Origin: Celeribacter sp. PS-C1
Lineage (GTDB): Bacteria > Pseudomonadota > Alphaproteobacteria > Rhodobacterales > Rhodobacteraceae
Reading direction: 5' to 3'
Length of the DNA stretch: 64,000 nucleotides
Assembly (NCBI RefSeq): GCF_019429625.1
Contig: NZ_JAHXRW010000001.1
Location: 124,001-188,000, forward strand
In this document: positions 9,642 through 19,086 of the stretch, in pieces
How the letters are laid out: every line of letters starts with the position of its first letter
How positions within the stretch are numbered: the first letter of the stretch is position 1
Translations under genes and position numbers: made by a program
Notes under the pieces: model-generated
What the model was told of the DNA's origin: nothing
The model's database searches: none
Seen by the model: only the letters and a program-made list of their open reading frames with translations

Positions 9642-10479
9642 GCTCCGCCTCGAACGCGTTCTCATAAACCGCTTCGCCGTGTGCCGCTTTCCAGGCGCAG
9701 TAGGCCGCCATACGCCAATGGTAGAAAGGTTTGAGCGCGAGATAACGCTCGATAACGTCCGCATCGGGATAAGCCAGCAGGGCCTCCCTTTCTTGCGATG
9801 ACGTGAGAGCCCCTGCGCCGTAAACGACATGCATCGCCGGGGAGAGCGCTATGGCGAGATCGGCGGTGGCGTCCCCCGTCGCGGGACATTGCCAATCTAT
9901 CATGCAGCGGGTGTCTCCATCAGCCAACACATTGGCGGGTACAGGATCGCCGTGCAGGAAAACATTTGGCCCGGAGGGAACATCCTTTAGTCCCGGCGCG
10001 CATTTACTCAACCTCTTGGCGCGGTCAGTCGCAATCCTCTCCAAGAACTTTTGACCATCACGCAAAAGAGCTTTCGGGTTGATCTCTAGGTGTCTCAGCT
10101 TTGGGGCCGCGACCCCATGCAGGTTTGCAAGCAGTCGAATCGTCCCCGCATCTGTTTGAGGCGTGGGGCGCCCCACAACGTAGCGATAGATGAGGCACAC
10201 ACCTGCATCTGCGACGAAAGAGTTTTCAAAATCAGGGGCAAGACCCGTGCCGCCTAAAGCCTTGAGCGCTATGATTTCAGCGGTTGGGTCATTGGGAAAC
10301 AGATGGTTCGCGCGTTCGGGATCAAACAGTTTGAAGACCCAGGACTCTCCACCAGATAGAAGCCGCCAAGACCGATTGCTTCGGCCGCCGGACAAGGCGC
10401 TCCATGTCTGATCCGCACCGTAAGTCTTCGACGCAAAAGAACGTAGCTCCTCCGGCGGGCCATCAGGATCTATTGTCAA
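9628..10479 (-). CDS. aminoglycoside-phosphotransferase/choline-kinase-like protein
   Basis: The 283-aa protein has the APH-superfamily kinase layout: an N-lobe with a nucleotide-binding Lys (WVFKLFDPE), a catalytic loop FLHGDPVPANVL (HGDxxxxN) and a metal-binding CMIDWQCPATGD. Such proteins phosphorylate small hydroxylated substrates such as choline, thiamine, ethanolamine or sugars; the substrate here is unknown. It stands alone on the minus strand, convergent with ubiB (14-bp overlap), and is followed by the flagellar flgD gene. I would not call it antibiotic resistance. Confidence 0.8.
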   Translation of the reverse strand: MTIDPDGPPEELRSFASKTYGADQTWSALSGGRSNRSWRLLSGGESWVFKLFDPERANHLFPNDPTAEIIALKALGGTGLAPDFENSFVADAGVCLIYRYVVGRPTPQTDAGTIRLLANLHGVAAPKLRHLEINPKALLRDGQKFLERIATDRAKRLSKCAPGLKDVPSGPNVFLHGDPVPANVLADGDTRCMIDWQCPATGDATADLAIALSPAMHVVYGAGALTSSQEREALLAYPDADVIERYLALKPFYHWRMAAYCAWKAAHGEAVYENAFEAELSRI

Positions 10480-10545
10480 TTTCCGCGTCCCCGTAAAAGA
10501 TCGTCACATCTAACGCGAGACGGTGAAAATCATCAAGTGCACGCC

Positions 10546-11238
10546 CTAATCCGCATCACGCAGTGCGGTCACATCGGAGGAGCCGATTTCGTTGCCACCT
10601 TCGAGCACGAGAATGATATCTCCACTGTCCGCGCGCGCCTCGATGATTTTGGAATAGCTCTCGACCGATGTCGTAGAAAGATAATCATCATTGTAATAGT
10701 TCTCGATTTCGAAGCTGTAGAGCCCCGCCTCAACTGGAGTGGCACCATTGACGGACCCCGCCCATTCAAAGGTCTTTTGCTTTGGATCGATCGGAACCTC
10801 TTGGACGACATTTCCATTCCTGTCACGGACAATCAAAACGGCTGAGTTGGCAGCCGTCGCGAAGTCCCCCGAGAGGCTCACTGGCGCGTTGCCATTAAAA
10901 TAGGCCGCCGCTCCACTGCGCGCATCTTGGCCAACCCAGCCTGACAATTGTGAAAAGCCCATTAGACTGAGCTGAGAGGACAATTGTTCCAAAAGATCAT
11001 TGGTCAAAACCGCCTGTTCGACCTCTGAGAATGTCGCCAATTGCACAGCATAGTCGGTCGACTCAATCGGATTGAGAGGATCCTGATTTTGCATCTGCAC
11101 GGTCAGCATCGTCAAAAATGTTTCGAAATCCGCACTCATCATGGTGCTGGAGCCGGAGCTTTCTTTGGTGGATGCGCTTGACGTGTTCGCCGAAGGCGTT
11201 GTCGTTGCGGTGCTTGCCACGGCAATCGTGTTGGTCAT
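10546..11238 (-). CDS. flgD: flagellar hook-capping protein FlgD
   Basis: FlgD forms the scaffold cap under which hook subunits polymerise. After a Thr/Ser-rich N-terminus (about residues 1-30) comes the family signature FETFLTMLTVQMQNQDPLNP and YAVQLATFSEVEQ. The rest forms the beta-rich FlgD/FLN-type domains. The protein is 230 aa. I chose ATG 11238, with AGGAGG six bases upstream; one codon earlier a TTG would also be in frame. It is 12 bp downstream of fliK in the same operon. Confidence 0.93.
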   Translation of the reverse strand: MTNTIAVASTATTTPSANTSSASTKESSGSSTMMSADFETFLTMLTVQMQNQDPLNPIESTDYAVQLATFSEVEQAVLTNDLLEQLSSQLSLMGFSQLSGWVGQDARSGAAAYFNGNAPVSLSGDFATAANSAVLIVRDRNGNVVQEVPIDPKQKTFEWAGSVNGATPVEAGLYSFEIENYYNDDYLSTTSVESYSKIIEARADSGDIILVLEGGNEIGSSDVTALRDAD

Positions 11239-11250
11239 CAAAGCCTCCTG

Positions 11251-13335
11251 TTAAAGCCGAATATCCATGCCAGAGCTGGCGCTCAAAGTGAGACGAACCG
11301 GGGCAGCGGCGATATGAGTGTTATCCTCGGAGAGATTTGTCGCATCACCCCCCCTGAAGCCGGGGGACTCGGACGAGGTGTCTTCATTCTGTGCGCCCTG
11401 ATCAAAGCTTTCGAAACTGAACCCACTGTCGGCATATCCGAGGTCTTGGAATTCTGCGGCAAGGCTGTCGATATTGCGGCGTAAAAGGTCGAGCGTTTCA
11501 GGGCGCTCCGTCGCAATCACAACATGCATCGCACCACTTTCCGACATTTGGAAAGACAGGCGCACTTTGCCAAGCTCCTCTGGGCTCAACGTAATTTCAA
11601 CAGGCCGATCAGGCAGTTGACGCGCCGCATCCGCGATTTGCATCGCAACCCGATGAGAGAGTTCAACCCGATTTGCCGCGCTTGTTGGAGAGGCGAATTC
11701 ACGCGCAATCTGCTGGTCTTTAGAAGCGCCAGACAAGCTGGCCAATTCTTCCAAACCCTCCAAGCCTTCGGGTTTCTCGCCATTGGCAAAGATTGCTTCA
11801 GATGCTCTCACCGCAAGCCCTGAAGCCGGGCTTGGCTCTGACGTTTTCACTGTGATTTGCTCGGGCGGATCAGATGCTTCAGAGCCCTTATCGGACTTCG
11901 TTTGTTCCGCAGGGCCTCGCTCTATCTCGTGCTGTTCTGCGGGCGGCTCAGTGGTCGAAGCTAGTTCTGATTCAGGTTCAGAGCCAAGAGGTTTCGAAAC
12001 GTCCTTGCGGCGCAGACCTTGGGGCAGTTCGTTCTCCAAGTCTGACTTAACGGCTGCCTCCGTCACTGGTGCTCCACCGGCCTGCACTTCAGGCTTGTCA
12101 GAGATTCCGTTTTTCAAAACGTAACTAAGAGCCGCATCCGGAGCCAATTGCGAAATGCCCGTCGTCATTGCCGCTTTGAGTGTCGTTTTGGGCTCGTCCG
12201 CTGCCTCAGAAATCCCACCTTTCTCCGGCATCGCAAGGTCCGGAGGCTGGCCAATGACGGGTTTGCGCATCTCCTTGCCGAAGGCCTCAACGCGCATCGT
12301 TTGATCTTGTGTCTCGAACTGAATGTTAGGGGCTGCCTCCCTCGCCCCCGAGGCTGTATCTGATGCCGCATCTTTCACCATACCGACAGGGGCCAAAGGG
12401 AGCTGTTTTGCGGTTTCATTGTCTTCGGACGCGAAAGGACCGAGCCCAATCATAGTGCTACCGTTTTGGGTAACGGGGAGGAATGTGGAGACATCACGCT
12501 TCTCTCCACGATTTTCTTGCTTGGTAATACGCGACCCAATTGCCTCGACACCATCCGTCTCGCCACGAGGCCCCGGATCGCCGACTCGCAAAGTCAATGC
12601 GTTCGCCGCTTCCGAAGCAAAGCTGACCCCAATGCTCGATTTCTGTTCAGGGAGCGCCTCACCGTTGAATTGGATCGCGGTCTCAAAATCGCCTGGATTG
12701 GATCTCGCAACTCCGTCTCCGGTCGCCCCCGACAATTTGGGCGAGGCGACCTCTGGAAAAGATTGTGGCACGGTGAAGGAATTTGATGCCACCGTAGCAA
12801 CCTGCTGCTCAGACTCTTGCTTTGGGGTCGCCTGTTCAAAAATGCTCGCCTCGACATCAGGCGCGTCACCATCGAGATCAGATGTCTGATCCTCGCTTTC
12901 TGAAGCCTCACGCACCTCGACAATTGAGATTGGTTCCGCTTCAACTCCCTCAAGCAGCTGAATACCCGCGCTTGGACCCGGCATCTGTTGGGCCGAGAAA
13001 TCTGTTTGCAGCTTGGACTGCCCGGCTTGTTCAAAAAAGGTCGTCACTTTCGGCACGACGTTCTCGGCTTTATCAGCGCCCGTGTCAGAAGCGTTCAGCG
13101 CATCCGTTGACTGGCTTCTACCTTCGGTACCGGCGCGCCAAAACACATCTTCAAACGATACCATACCAATTTTCTTTGCAGCATGAGCAACTGCACTATC
13201 AGTCATGGCAGATTGTGCCGCGGCTGCCTGGCTTTTCGCGATCACTCGCTCAACAGACTCCGGGACAGTGCGAAGTTGTGCGCCAGCGACATCAGTCGCC
13301 TGAAGATCAAAATTTAAAAATTGCATTTCTTGCAT
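11251..13335 (-). CDS. fliK: flagellar hook-length control protein FliK
   Basis: FliK is the molecular ruler that measures hook length and switches secretion from hook to filament. This is a long (694 aa), low-complexity protein rich in Glu, Ser, Ala and Pro with no visible repeats. Only the C-terminal domain is clearly conserved: PVEITLSPEELGKVRLSFQ followed by MHVVIATERPETLDLLRRN, which matches the Flg_hook family. The start is uncertain: ATG 13335 and ATG 13326 are both plausible, with only weak Shine-Dalgarno sequences, and an upstream TTG at 13362 is less likely. It is divergent from the rod-binding gene. Confidence 0.85.
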   Translation of the reverse strand: MQEMQFLNFDLQATDVAGAQLRTVPESVERVIAKSQAAAAQSAMTDSAVAHAAKKIGMVSFEDVFWRAGTEGRSQSTDALNASDTGADKAENVVPKVTTFFEQAGQSKLQTDFSAQQMPGPSAGIQLLEGVEAEPISIVEVREASESEDQTSDLDGDAPDVEASIFEQATPKQESEQQVATVASNSFTVPQSFPEVASPKLSGATGDGVARSNPGDFETAIQFNGEALPEQKSSIGVSFASEAANALTLRVGDPGPRGETDGVEAIGSRITKQENRGEKRDVSTFLPVTQNGSTMIGLGPFASEDNETAKQLPLAPVGMVKDAASDTASGAREAAPNIQFETQDQTMRVEAFGKEMRKPVIGQPPDLAMPEKGGISEAADEPKTTLKAAMTTGISQLAPDAALSYVLKNGISDKPEVQAGGAPVTEAAVKSDLENELPQGLRRKDVSKPLGSEPESELASTTEPPAEQHEIERGPAEQTKSDKGSEASDPPEQITVKTSEPSPASGLAVRASEAIFANGEKPEGLEGLEELASLSGASKDQQIAREFASPTSAANRVELSHRVAMQIADAARQLPDRPVEITLSPEELGKVRLSFQMSESGAMHVVIATERPETLDLLRRNIDSLAAEFQDLGYADSGFSFESFDQGAQNEDTSSESPGFRGGDATNLSEDNTHIAAAPVRLTLSASSGMDIRL

Positions 13336-13439
13336 CCGGGATTTCTTTCGCCGTGATGCCAATATCCACGCAGAGGGTTACCGCTTCTTTACCGAATGGC
13401 GGTTAGGAGTCGAAAAATACATTGAATTGGAGCGACCCC

Positions 13440-13730
13440 ATGTCTTTGACATCCATCAGTCCAGTCACTACCGCCAATACTCCGCAGATCACGTATGAGG
13501 AACAGATGCAGGAGGCGGCTGACAAGCTTGAAGCGGCCTTTCTCGCGGAAATGCTGAAAAGTGCGGGATTCGGTCAAACTCCCGAAACCTTTGGGGGCGG
13601 TTCTGGCGAGGATCAATTTTCGTCCTTTCTCGTTCAAGCCCAAGCCGAAAAAATGGTTGAAGCCGGGGGAATCGGCCTTTCCGAACAAATTTTCAATACC
13701 TTAAAGGAGAAATCCAATGGCTATTCTTGA
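13440..13730 (+). CDS. flagellar rod-binding protein (FlgJ N-terminal type)
   Basis: A 96-aa protein whose core AADKLEAAFLAEMLKSAGF and the tail FSSFLVQAQAEKMVEAGGIGLSEQI match the rod-binding domain of FlgJ. There is no muramidase domain, which is the usual single-domain form in alphaproteobacteria. It would assist rod assembly in the periplasm. The ATG at 13440 has GGAGCG upstream. It overlaps the next gene by 14 bp in a different frame, so the two are probably translationally coupled. Confidence 0.85.
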   Translation: MSLTSISPVTTANTPQITYEEQMQEAADKLEAAFLAEMLKSAGFGQTPETFGGGSGEDQFSSFLVQAQAEKMVEAGGIGLSEQIFNTLKEKSNGYS

Positions 13731-14070
13731 TGCATTTCGCCCAGTTTCCGCTCTGAAGGATTTGCTCGACAAAGAAAAGGAGGCCATTCTCAAGAGCGAT
13801 TTTATCATGCTGCAGGGATTGGCCAAACCAAAAGAAAACCTGATGTCTCTGGTCGCAAAAACTCAGGTTCCAGCCGCGACGCTCAACACATTGGAAAAGC
13901 GCATTGCAAACAATCAACGCTTGCTAATGGCTTCGGCCAAAGGGATCAGAATGGCGCGTGAGCGGCTGATGTCTTTGAAATCACCTTCGCCCGAATTCAA
14001 CACCTATGGGCCCGCTGGGACAACGACCTCAATGGTGCGTAAGTCATTAACTATGAAGAGAAAAGCGTGA
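13717..14070 (+). CDS. FlgN-like flagellar chaperone
   Basis: This 117-aa, mostly helical protein begins MAILDAFRPVSALKDLLDKE and contains LKSDFIMLQGLAKPKENLMS and LEKRIANNQRLLMASAKGI. This layout resembles FlgN/export chaperones that escort hook-associated proteins, and position next to a rod-binding gene supports that. Sequence conservation in this family is low, so the assignment rests on context and helical pattern. It overlaps the preceding gene by 14 bp, and is followed by a short 15-base palindrome (14260-14274) and the motB stub on the other strand. Confidence 0.65.
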   Translation: MAILDAFRPVSALKDLLDKEKEAILKSDFIMLQGLAKPKENLMSLVAKTQVPAATLNTLEKRIANNQRLLMASAKGIRMARERLMSLKSPSPEFNTYGPAGTTTSMVRKSLTMKRKA

Positions 14071-14259
14071 GAAATTGCCCTTCTTTTGCCTCAAATTGAA
14101 AGCATCTCTCCAAGCCAGCTTAGGAAACTTTTAGCCTTTAAGCTCCAATGATCAGAGTGCATCCCGAGGGGGTGGCACGGTCGGCCGAAAGAGGTCATCC
14201 GTAATCAGTCAGAATGACGATCCTGAAACCGTCCGTGGGGCGGGTCTCAAAACTCATGC

Positions 14260-14274
14260 GACGCAAAATGCGTC
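14260..14274. terminator. small inverted repeat between flgN-like gene and motB stub
   Basis: GACGCA and TGCGTC flank a 3-base AAA loop. It could act as a weak terminator or be a remnant. Apart from this and the motB stub I see nothing coding in 14071-14607. Confidence 0.25.
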
Positions 14275-14290
14275 CCTAGATCAAAGGAAA

Positions 14291-14389
14291 TTATGCGATG
14301 GCCACCTTCCAGGCGCCGCCATGATGACCGCCGCCTACGATGACTTTCCTTTTCTTGATGATAATCGGAGCGTTCCCTTTCCCGCTCAT
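14291..14389 (-). pseudogene. motB: truncated 5' end of flagellar stator gene motB
   Basis: Thirty-two codons starting at ATG 14389, after a strong GAGGTGG ribosome binding site, encode MSGKGNAPIIIKKRKVIVGG followed by GHHGGAWKVAIA and a TAA stop. PIIIKKRK and GGGHHGGAWKVA are the cytoplasmic N-terminal signature of MotB, which normally continues with YADFVTAMMAFF and the membrane helix carrying the proton-binding Asp. Here the similarity stops exactly before that helix, and none of the next 220 bp in any minus-strand frame looks like MotB. This is therefore a stub left by a deletion or rearrangement, not a functional stator gene. It lies between the flagellar block and the RND operon. Confidence 0.8.
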
Positions 14390-14607
14390 ACCACCACCTC
14401 ATATTTCACCCGAAATCAGAGATAGCAGGGAGGAATAAACACCAACTTAACTTCTAAAATTGAATGAATATCGGCGAGAATCTTGTCTCGTGAGAGTGTG
14501 CTTCAACACTTGGTCTGAGACTGATCCGCCTCAATTTAAAAGGTGAGCTAGAATTTCGGCACAACCATGATATGCACGTATATGAAACTATATGGGGGTG
14601 GGATTTC

Positions 14608-15945
14608 ATGGCCAAAGTCGGAACATTTGTCGCGCGGATCTTAATGGTCGGCCTCCCGACCACATTGGGTCTCGCTGCCGTCCTCTTTGCCGATGAGCTG
14701 CGCAAGCTGCCGCAGGCCAAAGAAACCAATCGGCCGCCCGCAATCGTGAGGGTGATCACCTTGGAGCCGATCGAACTGATCCCGCGCGTGACTGGGTACG
14801 GCACCGTAACACCGACACGGGAATGGCGTGCGATTGCGCGCGTTTCCGGCGAAATCATGGATATTGCCCCGAACCTCGCAGCGGGCGATCTCATCTCGAA
14901 AAATACCCAACTTTTCACTATCGACGACAGCGATCTGCGACTTGATCTGGCGAGTATCGAGGCACAGCTGGCTGCCTTTGAAGTCAAAACCGAGACGTTA
15001 CAGGCCAGCCTCGAAATTGCGACCGCGGACTTGGCGTTGGCTCAGAGTGAACTCGCGCGTCAGGAACAGCTCCGCACGCAAGGCGTTGCGACGCAAACCG
15101 CGCTTGAAACCGCGCGTCGGGCGGAGTTGACCGCCCGCACGAAAGCGGTCGAGTATGAAAACCAGTTGAAATTGAACGCAGCAGAACGGGAAGTTCTATT
15201 GACGCAAAAAGCCTCTGTGTCCCGTGAGTTGGGATTCACGGACATTGCTGCGCCCTACGACATGCGGATCACTTCGGTGGCTTCGGACACAGGGCAATAT
15301 GTGACGCAAGGCCAGGTTCTTTTGACCGGCGAAGGCATTGATGCGGTCGATATTGCCGCACAGTTTCCTTTGGGTCGGATCGGGCCCCTTTTGCGGCTCA
15401 CAAAAACGCAGGTCACCGATCTAAAAGCCCGCGTCAGCCTACCCTTTGCCGATCATAACGTCACATGGAAAGCCACGGTCGCGAGGATAGGCGAGGCCAT
15501 CGACAGCCCCACTCAGAACGCCCCTGTCGTTGTGCGCGTCGACATGCCTCAAGCCCAAAGTGCGGCAGGTGTGCGCCCTCCTTTGCGCAGCAATATGGTG
15601 GTGGCGGTCGATCTCATCGCCCCGAAAATAACGGCGCTAGTGGTGCCTGCCGAAGCGGTGAGTGCTGGCACGGCCTTAGTGGTGGCGGATGAAAAATTGG
15701 CAAAGCGTCAGGTCATCACCAGCTTTGTCTCCGGCGATCTGGCGGTGATCGAAAGCGGGTTGGAAGAGGGTGATCAGCTTGTCATCACCGACCCTTCGAT
15801 TGCAGTGCCGGGCATGGCCGCGAAAGGCGTCGAGGATGAGGCCCGCAAGGCCGAAATCACGGCTTTGGCCATGGGACAGGTCCCCACGATGCCGAAGAAG
15901 CCCGGCGGCGGTCAGGGGGGTAAGGGTGCGGGGGCGCAACCATGA
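14608..15945 (+). CDS. RND efflux pump periplasmic adaptor (membrane fusion protein)
   Basis: The 445-aa protein has an N-terminal membrane anchor (about residues 8-28), then the split lipoyl domain (VSGEIMDIAPNLAAGDLISK ... DIAAPYDMRITSVASDTGQY) around a coiled-coil hairpin (about 95-210, rich in Glu, Ala, Leu and Arg). A beta-barrel and membrane-proximal region follow, then a Gly-rich tail. It links an RND permease to an outer-membrane channel. The ATG at 14608 follows GGGGGTGGG; an in-frame ATG at 14572 is possible. It overlaps the permease gene by 4 bp (ATGA). No outer-membrane channel gene is nearby. Confidence 0.9.
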   Translation: MAKVGTFVARILMVGLPTTLGLAAVLFADELRKLPQAKETNRPPAIVRVITLEPIELIPRVTGYGTVTPTREWRAIARVSGEIMDIAPNLAAGDLISKNTQLFTIDDSDLRLDLASIEAQLAAFEVKTETLQASLEIATADLALAQSELARQEQLRTQGVATQTALETARRAELTARTKAVEYENQLKLNAAEREVLLTQKASVSRELGFTDIAAPYDMRITSVASDTGQYVTQGQVLLTGEGIDAVDIAAQFPLGRIGPLLRLTKTQVTDLKARVSLPFADHNVTWKATVARIGEAIDSPTQNAPVVVRVDMPQAQSAAGVRPPLRSNMVVAVDLIAPKITALVVPAEAVSAGTALVVADEKLAKRQVITSFVSGDLAVIESGLEEGDQLVITDPSIAVPGMAAKGVEDEARKAEITALAMGQVPTMPKKPGGGQGGKGAGAQP

Positions 15946-18900
15946 TCGCGCTTTTCGCAGGCCATCGCACCGCCGCAAACATTCTGATGATCGCATTGGC
16001 CGGACTGGGGCTTTTGGCCCTGCCCAACCTGCAGCGCGATACCTTCCCGGTGACACCACCCTCCGAGGTGTCCGTGCGCATCACCTATCCGGGGGCGGCC
16101 GCCTCCGAGGTTGAAAGCGGCATCTGTACCGTGGCCGATCCGATGCTGATGAAGGTCGAAAACCTTTCAAAACTGACATGTCTTGCGCGGGAAAACGCCG
16201 CGCAAATCACGGTCGAGATGCTCGAAGGCGCAGATATGACGCGCTTTTACAATGACGTGAAAGACACGATCGACGGCATTTCCAGCTTCCCGGACAAGGC
16301 GGACGATCCGGTGACACAAATCGTGGAACGTGTCGCTTCCGTGTCCTCCGTCGCGATCACAGGACCCGATGACCCCGCCGTGCTCTATGCCTATGCGGAG
16401 GCGTTTGCGGATCGTTTGCGAAGAGATCCGAACATCTCCATGGTTGATGTGACGGGCTTTTCGGACCGCGAAATTGCGGTGGAAATTGACCCTGCCGAAC
16501 TTGAGCGCTTTGGTCTCGATGTGACCCGTGTTGCAGCCCAATTAGCGCGCTATAGCCTCGATATGCCGGGCGGCACGCTTGAGAGTCCGTCACAAGACAC
16601 AGCCATCCGATTTCTGGGTGAAAAGCGAACCGCTTATGAGTTGGCGCAGATCCCCCTGACCGGTTCGCGCACCGGGGGCGAGGTTCGTCTGGGTGATGTC
16701 GCAAAGATCAGCGCACAATTTGCTGACCCTTCAACAGCGACCTTTTTCAACGGACAACGCGCCGCGATTGTCGCCGTGCAAAAGACCAGCGCGCAGGATG
16801 CTCTTAAAGTCCGCGCCGCTTTGGATCACCAGATTGAGGCAGCGCAGGCCGAAGCCCCCGCAGGCATTCACCTCGCCATCTCGCAGGACTCCACCTCAAA
16901 CATCACCGAACGCCTGCGCATCATCGGGGTGAATGGGATTCAAGGGTTGCTCCTCGTGCTCTTCACCATGTGGCTGTTCTTCGGTCTGCGCATGTCGTTT
17001 TGGGTCGCGATGGGGCTACCCGTCAGCTTTCTTGGCGCCATCTTCGCGATGCAGCTATTGGGCTATACAATCAACATGATGACCATGGTGGCGCTCTTGG
17101 TTGCGACCGGGCTTTTGATGGATGACGCCATCGTCATTGCCGAAAACATCGTACGGCGCCGTCAGGCCGGGGAAGACGCCAAAACCGCCGCCATCAACGG
17201 GGTGAAACAAGTGGGGCCGGGGGTGTTCGCCTCTTTCCTGACGACCGTGATGGTGATCGGGCCGCTGAGTTTTCTGAGCGGAAATATCGGCGCACTTTTG
17301 AAATACATTCCCATCGTGCTGTTGATCACTCTGACTGTCAGCCTGATCGAAGCCTTCCTGATCCTGCCGAACCACATGCGCCATTCCTTGGATCGCGACC
17401 TGCGTCCGGGGGCGGTCTCGCGTCGGGTGAATGCGCTATTCGATGGGCTCCGGGATCGCGTCGTCGTGCCTTTTGCGGAGCTTTGCCTCAGGTGGCGCTA
17501 TCTGACGCTTGGTGGCGCGATCTTTCTGGTGCTTATGTCCCTATCGCTTTTCACCGGTGGGTTCTTGAAATATCAAAGCTTTCCCTCGCTCGAAAGTGAC
17601 ACCGTTGAAGCCCGGCTTTTGCTCTCCGAAGGCTCACCGCTTGCGCGCACGGAGGCACGTGTGGCCAAGGTCGCCAAGGCGCTTGAGCAATTGAGCGCGG
17701 AACTGACACCGGAGCAGCCGGACGGACAGCCCTTGGTGCAAAGCTACACGATCACATACGGCATGAACGCCGATACGCCTGCGAGTGGGCCGAATATGGC
17801 GACGATCAGCGCGGCCCTTTTGCCCGCCGGGACGCGGACAACACCAGTGGGCGAGGTTGTGGATCGCTGGAAACAGCTTTCCGGTCGAATGCCCGACATG
17901 GCGGCCTTTCGGATCACCGATAAGGAGCGCGGCGCAGGCGGAAAGCCCATCGACCTTTTAGTCGAAGGAGACAATCTAGATGATCTTGCCCTCACGGCCC
18001 GCGAACTGCGCCGGTTTTTCCGCGGGTTCGATGGGGTGCGGGACGTGACCTTTGATCTTCAGCCCGGCAAACCGGAACTGATCGTGCGAATGAAACCGAC
18101 AGAAGCCAATCTGTTGGGAGTCACACCTCAAGCACTGGCCACCGAACTGCGTGCCGCGTTCCGAGGCGACAGTGCCGTCAGCTTTGCCGACCGCTACGGT
18201 CAGGTCGATATCGTTGCGCGCCTCGCGCCCACAGAACGGCGTAATCGCGAGGATGTCCTTGCTCTGCGCGTCCCCTCCAACAGCGGTGCGCGCGTGCCCC
18301 TCTCAGCGATTGCCGAGGTCACTGAGGGGCGGGGTTATTCCACCATCACCCATGTGAACGACACCCGCGCCGTCTCCGTTCAGGGCACGATCAATGCCTC
18401 TGTCGCCAATGCCCGCGAATTGATGGCCGCGATGCGCGCCGATTACCTGCCGCAGCTTGCCTCGACCCGTCCAAGCACCAAAATCATCGTTCTGGGCGAA
18501 GAGGAAGACACGGCCACGACCGGCGCCTCATTGGCGCGCAACGTCATGGTGGGCGCGATTGGGGTCTATTTGCTTTTGGCATTCTATATGTCGAGCTTCC
18601 TGCGCCCCGTTGCGGTCCTCATCGCCGTGCCGCTCAGCCTGATCGGAGTGATGTGGGGACATTGGGCGCTTGGCCTTGCGATCTCGCTGCCGAGCCTTGT
18701 CGGGCTTGCGACTTTGGCAGGCGTTGTGGTGAACAACTCGATCCTTTTGGATGGGTTTATCCTCGAACGCCGGCGCCACGGGGCCTCCATGATCGAAGCA
18801 GGCACAGCCGCCGTCCGTGATCGGTTTCGGGCGATTTTCCTGACGTCCCTGACCACGATTGTCGGGCTCGGACCTTTGCTGTTCGAAACCTCGACGCAGG

Positions 18901-19055
18901 CTCAATTTCTGCGCCCGATTGTGGCAAGCCTCGCTTTTGGTCTCAGTACAGCAACGCTCCTGTCGCTGTTCGTCACCCCGGCGGTTCTTGCCATCCTTGA
19001 TGACTTTGGTCGTGCACGGGATCACAAAAATACGGACGAGACAGTCAGAGCATAA
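15942..19055 (+). CDS. RND-family efflux transporter permease
   Basis: A 1037-aa inner-membrane proton-driven exporter of the AcrB/HAE1 superfamily. Expected features are present: an N-terminal helix, a large periplasmic loop (LQRDTFPVTPPSEVSVRITYPGAAASEVE), and helix 4 with the proton-relay Asp pair (GLLMDDAIVIAENI). The second half repeats the arrangement (VVVNNSILLDGFILERRR). Sequence is closer to uncharacterised alphaproteobacterial permeases than to AcrB, so the substrate is not predictable. It is translationally coupled to its adaptor and lies 32 bp before tRNA-Thr. Confidence 0.92.
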   Translation: MIALFAGHRTAANILMIALAGLGLLALPNLQRDTFPVTPPSEVSVRITYPGAAASEVESGICTVADPMLMKVENLSKLTCLARENAAQITVEMLEGADMTRFYNDVKDTIDGISSFPDKADDPVTQIVERVASVSSVAITGPDDPAVLYAYAEAFADRLRRDPNISMVDVTGFSDREIAVEIDPAELERFGLDVTRVAAQLARYSLDMPGGTLESPSQDTAIRFLGEKRTAYELAQIPLTGSRTGGEVRLGDVAKISAQFADPSTATFFNGQRAAIVAVQKTSAQDALKVRAALDHQIEAAQAEAPAGIHLAISQDSTSNITERLRIIGVNGIQGLLLVLFTMWLFFGLRMSFWVAMGLPVSFLGAIFAMQLLGYTINMMTMVALLVATGLLMDDAIVIAENIVRRRQAGEDAKTAAINGVKQVGPGVFASFLTTVMVIGPLSFLSGNIGALLKYIPIVLLITLTVSLIEAFLILPNHMRHSLDRDLRPGAVSRRVNALFDGLRDRVVVPFAELCLRWRYLTLGGAIFLVLMSLSLFTGGFLKYQSFPSLESDTVEARLLLSEGSPLARTEARVAKVAKALEQLSAELTPEQPDGQPLVQSYTITYGMNADTPASGPNMATISAALLPAGTRTTPVGEVVDRWKQLSGRMPDMAAFRITDKERGAGGKPIDLLVEGDNLDDLALTARELRRFFRGFDGVRDVTFDLQPGKPELIVRMKPTEANLLGVTPQALATELRAAFRGDSAVSFADRYGQVDIVARLAPTERRNREDVLALRVPSNSGARVPLSAIAEVTEGRGYSTITHVNDTRAVSVQGTINASVANARELMAAMRADYLPQLASTRPSTKIIVLGEEEDTATTGASLARNVMVGAIGVYLLLAFYMSSFLRPVAVLIAVPLSLIGVMWGHWALGLAISLPSLVGLATLAGVVVNNSILLDGFILERRRHGASMIEAGTAAVRDRFRAIFLTSLTTIVGLGPLLFETSTQAQFLRPIVASLAFGLSTATLLSLFVTPAVLAILDDFGRARDHKNTDETVRA

Positions 19056-19086
19056 GGCTTTGATCGGACAGGTTTTGCATGAAAAG

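Noticed and set aside
9628-10479. Aminoglycoside resistance gene
   Set aside because: Only the general APH kinase fold is seen; motifs fit metabolic kinases equally well and the context gives no support.
14200-14290. Further flagellar remnant downstream of the motB stub (minus-strand frame MSFETRPTDGFRIVILTDYG)
   Set aside because: Twenty residues without recognisable family similarity; too short to assign.
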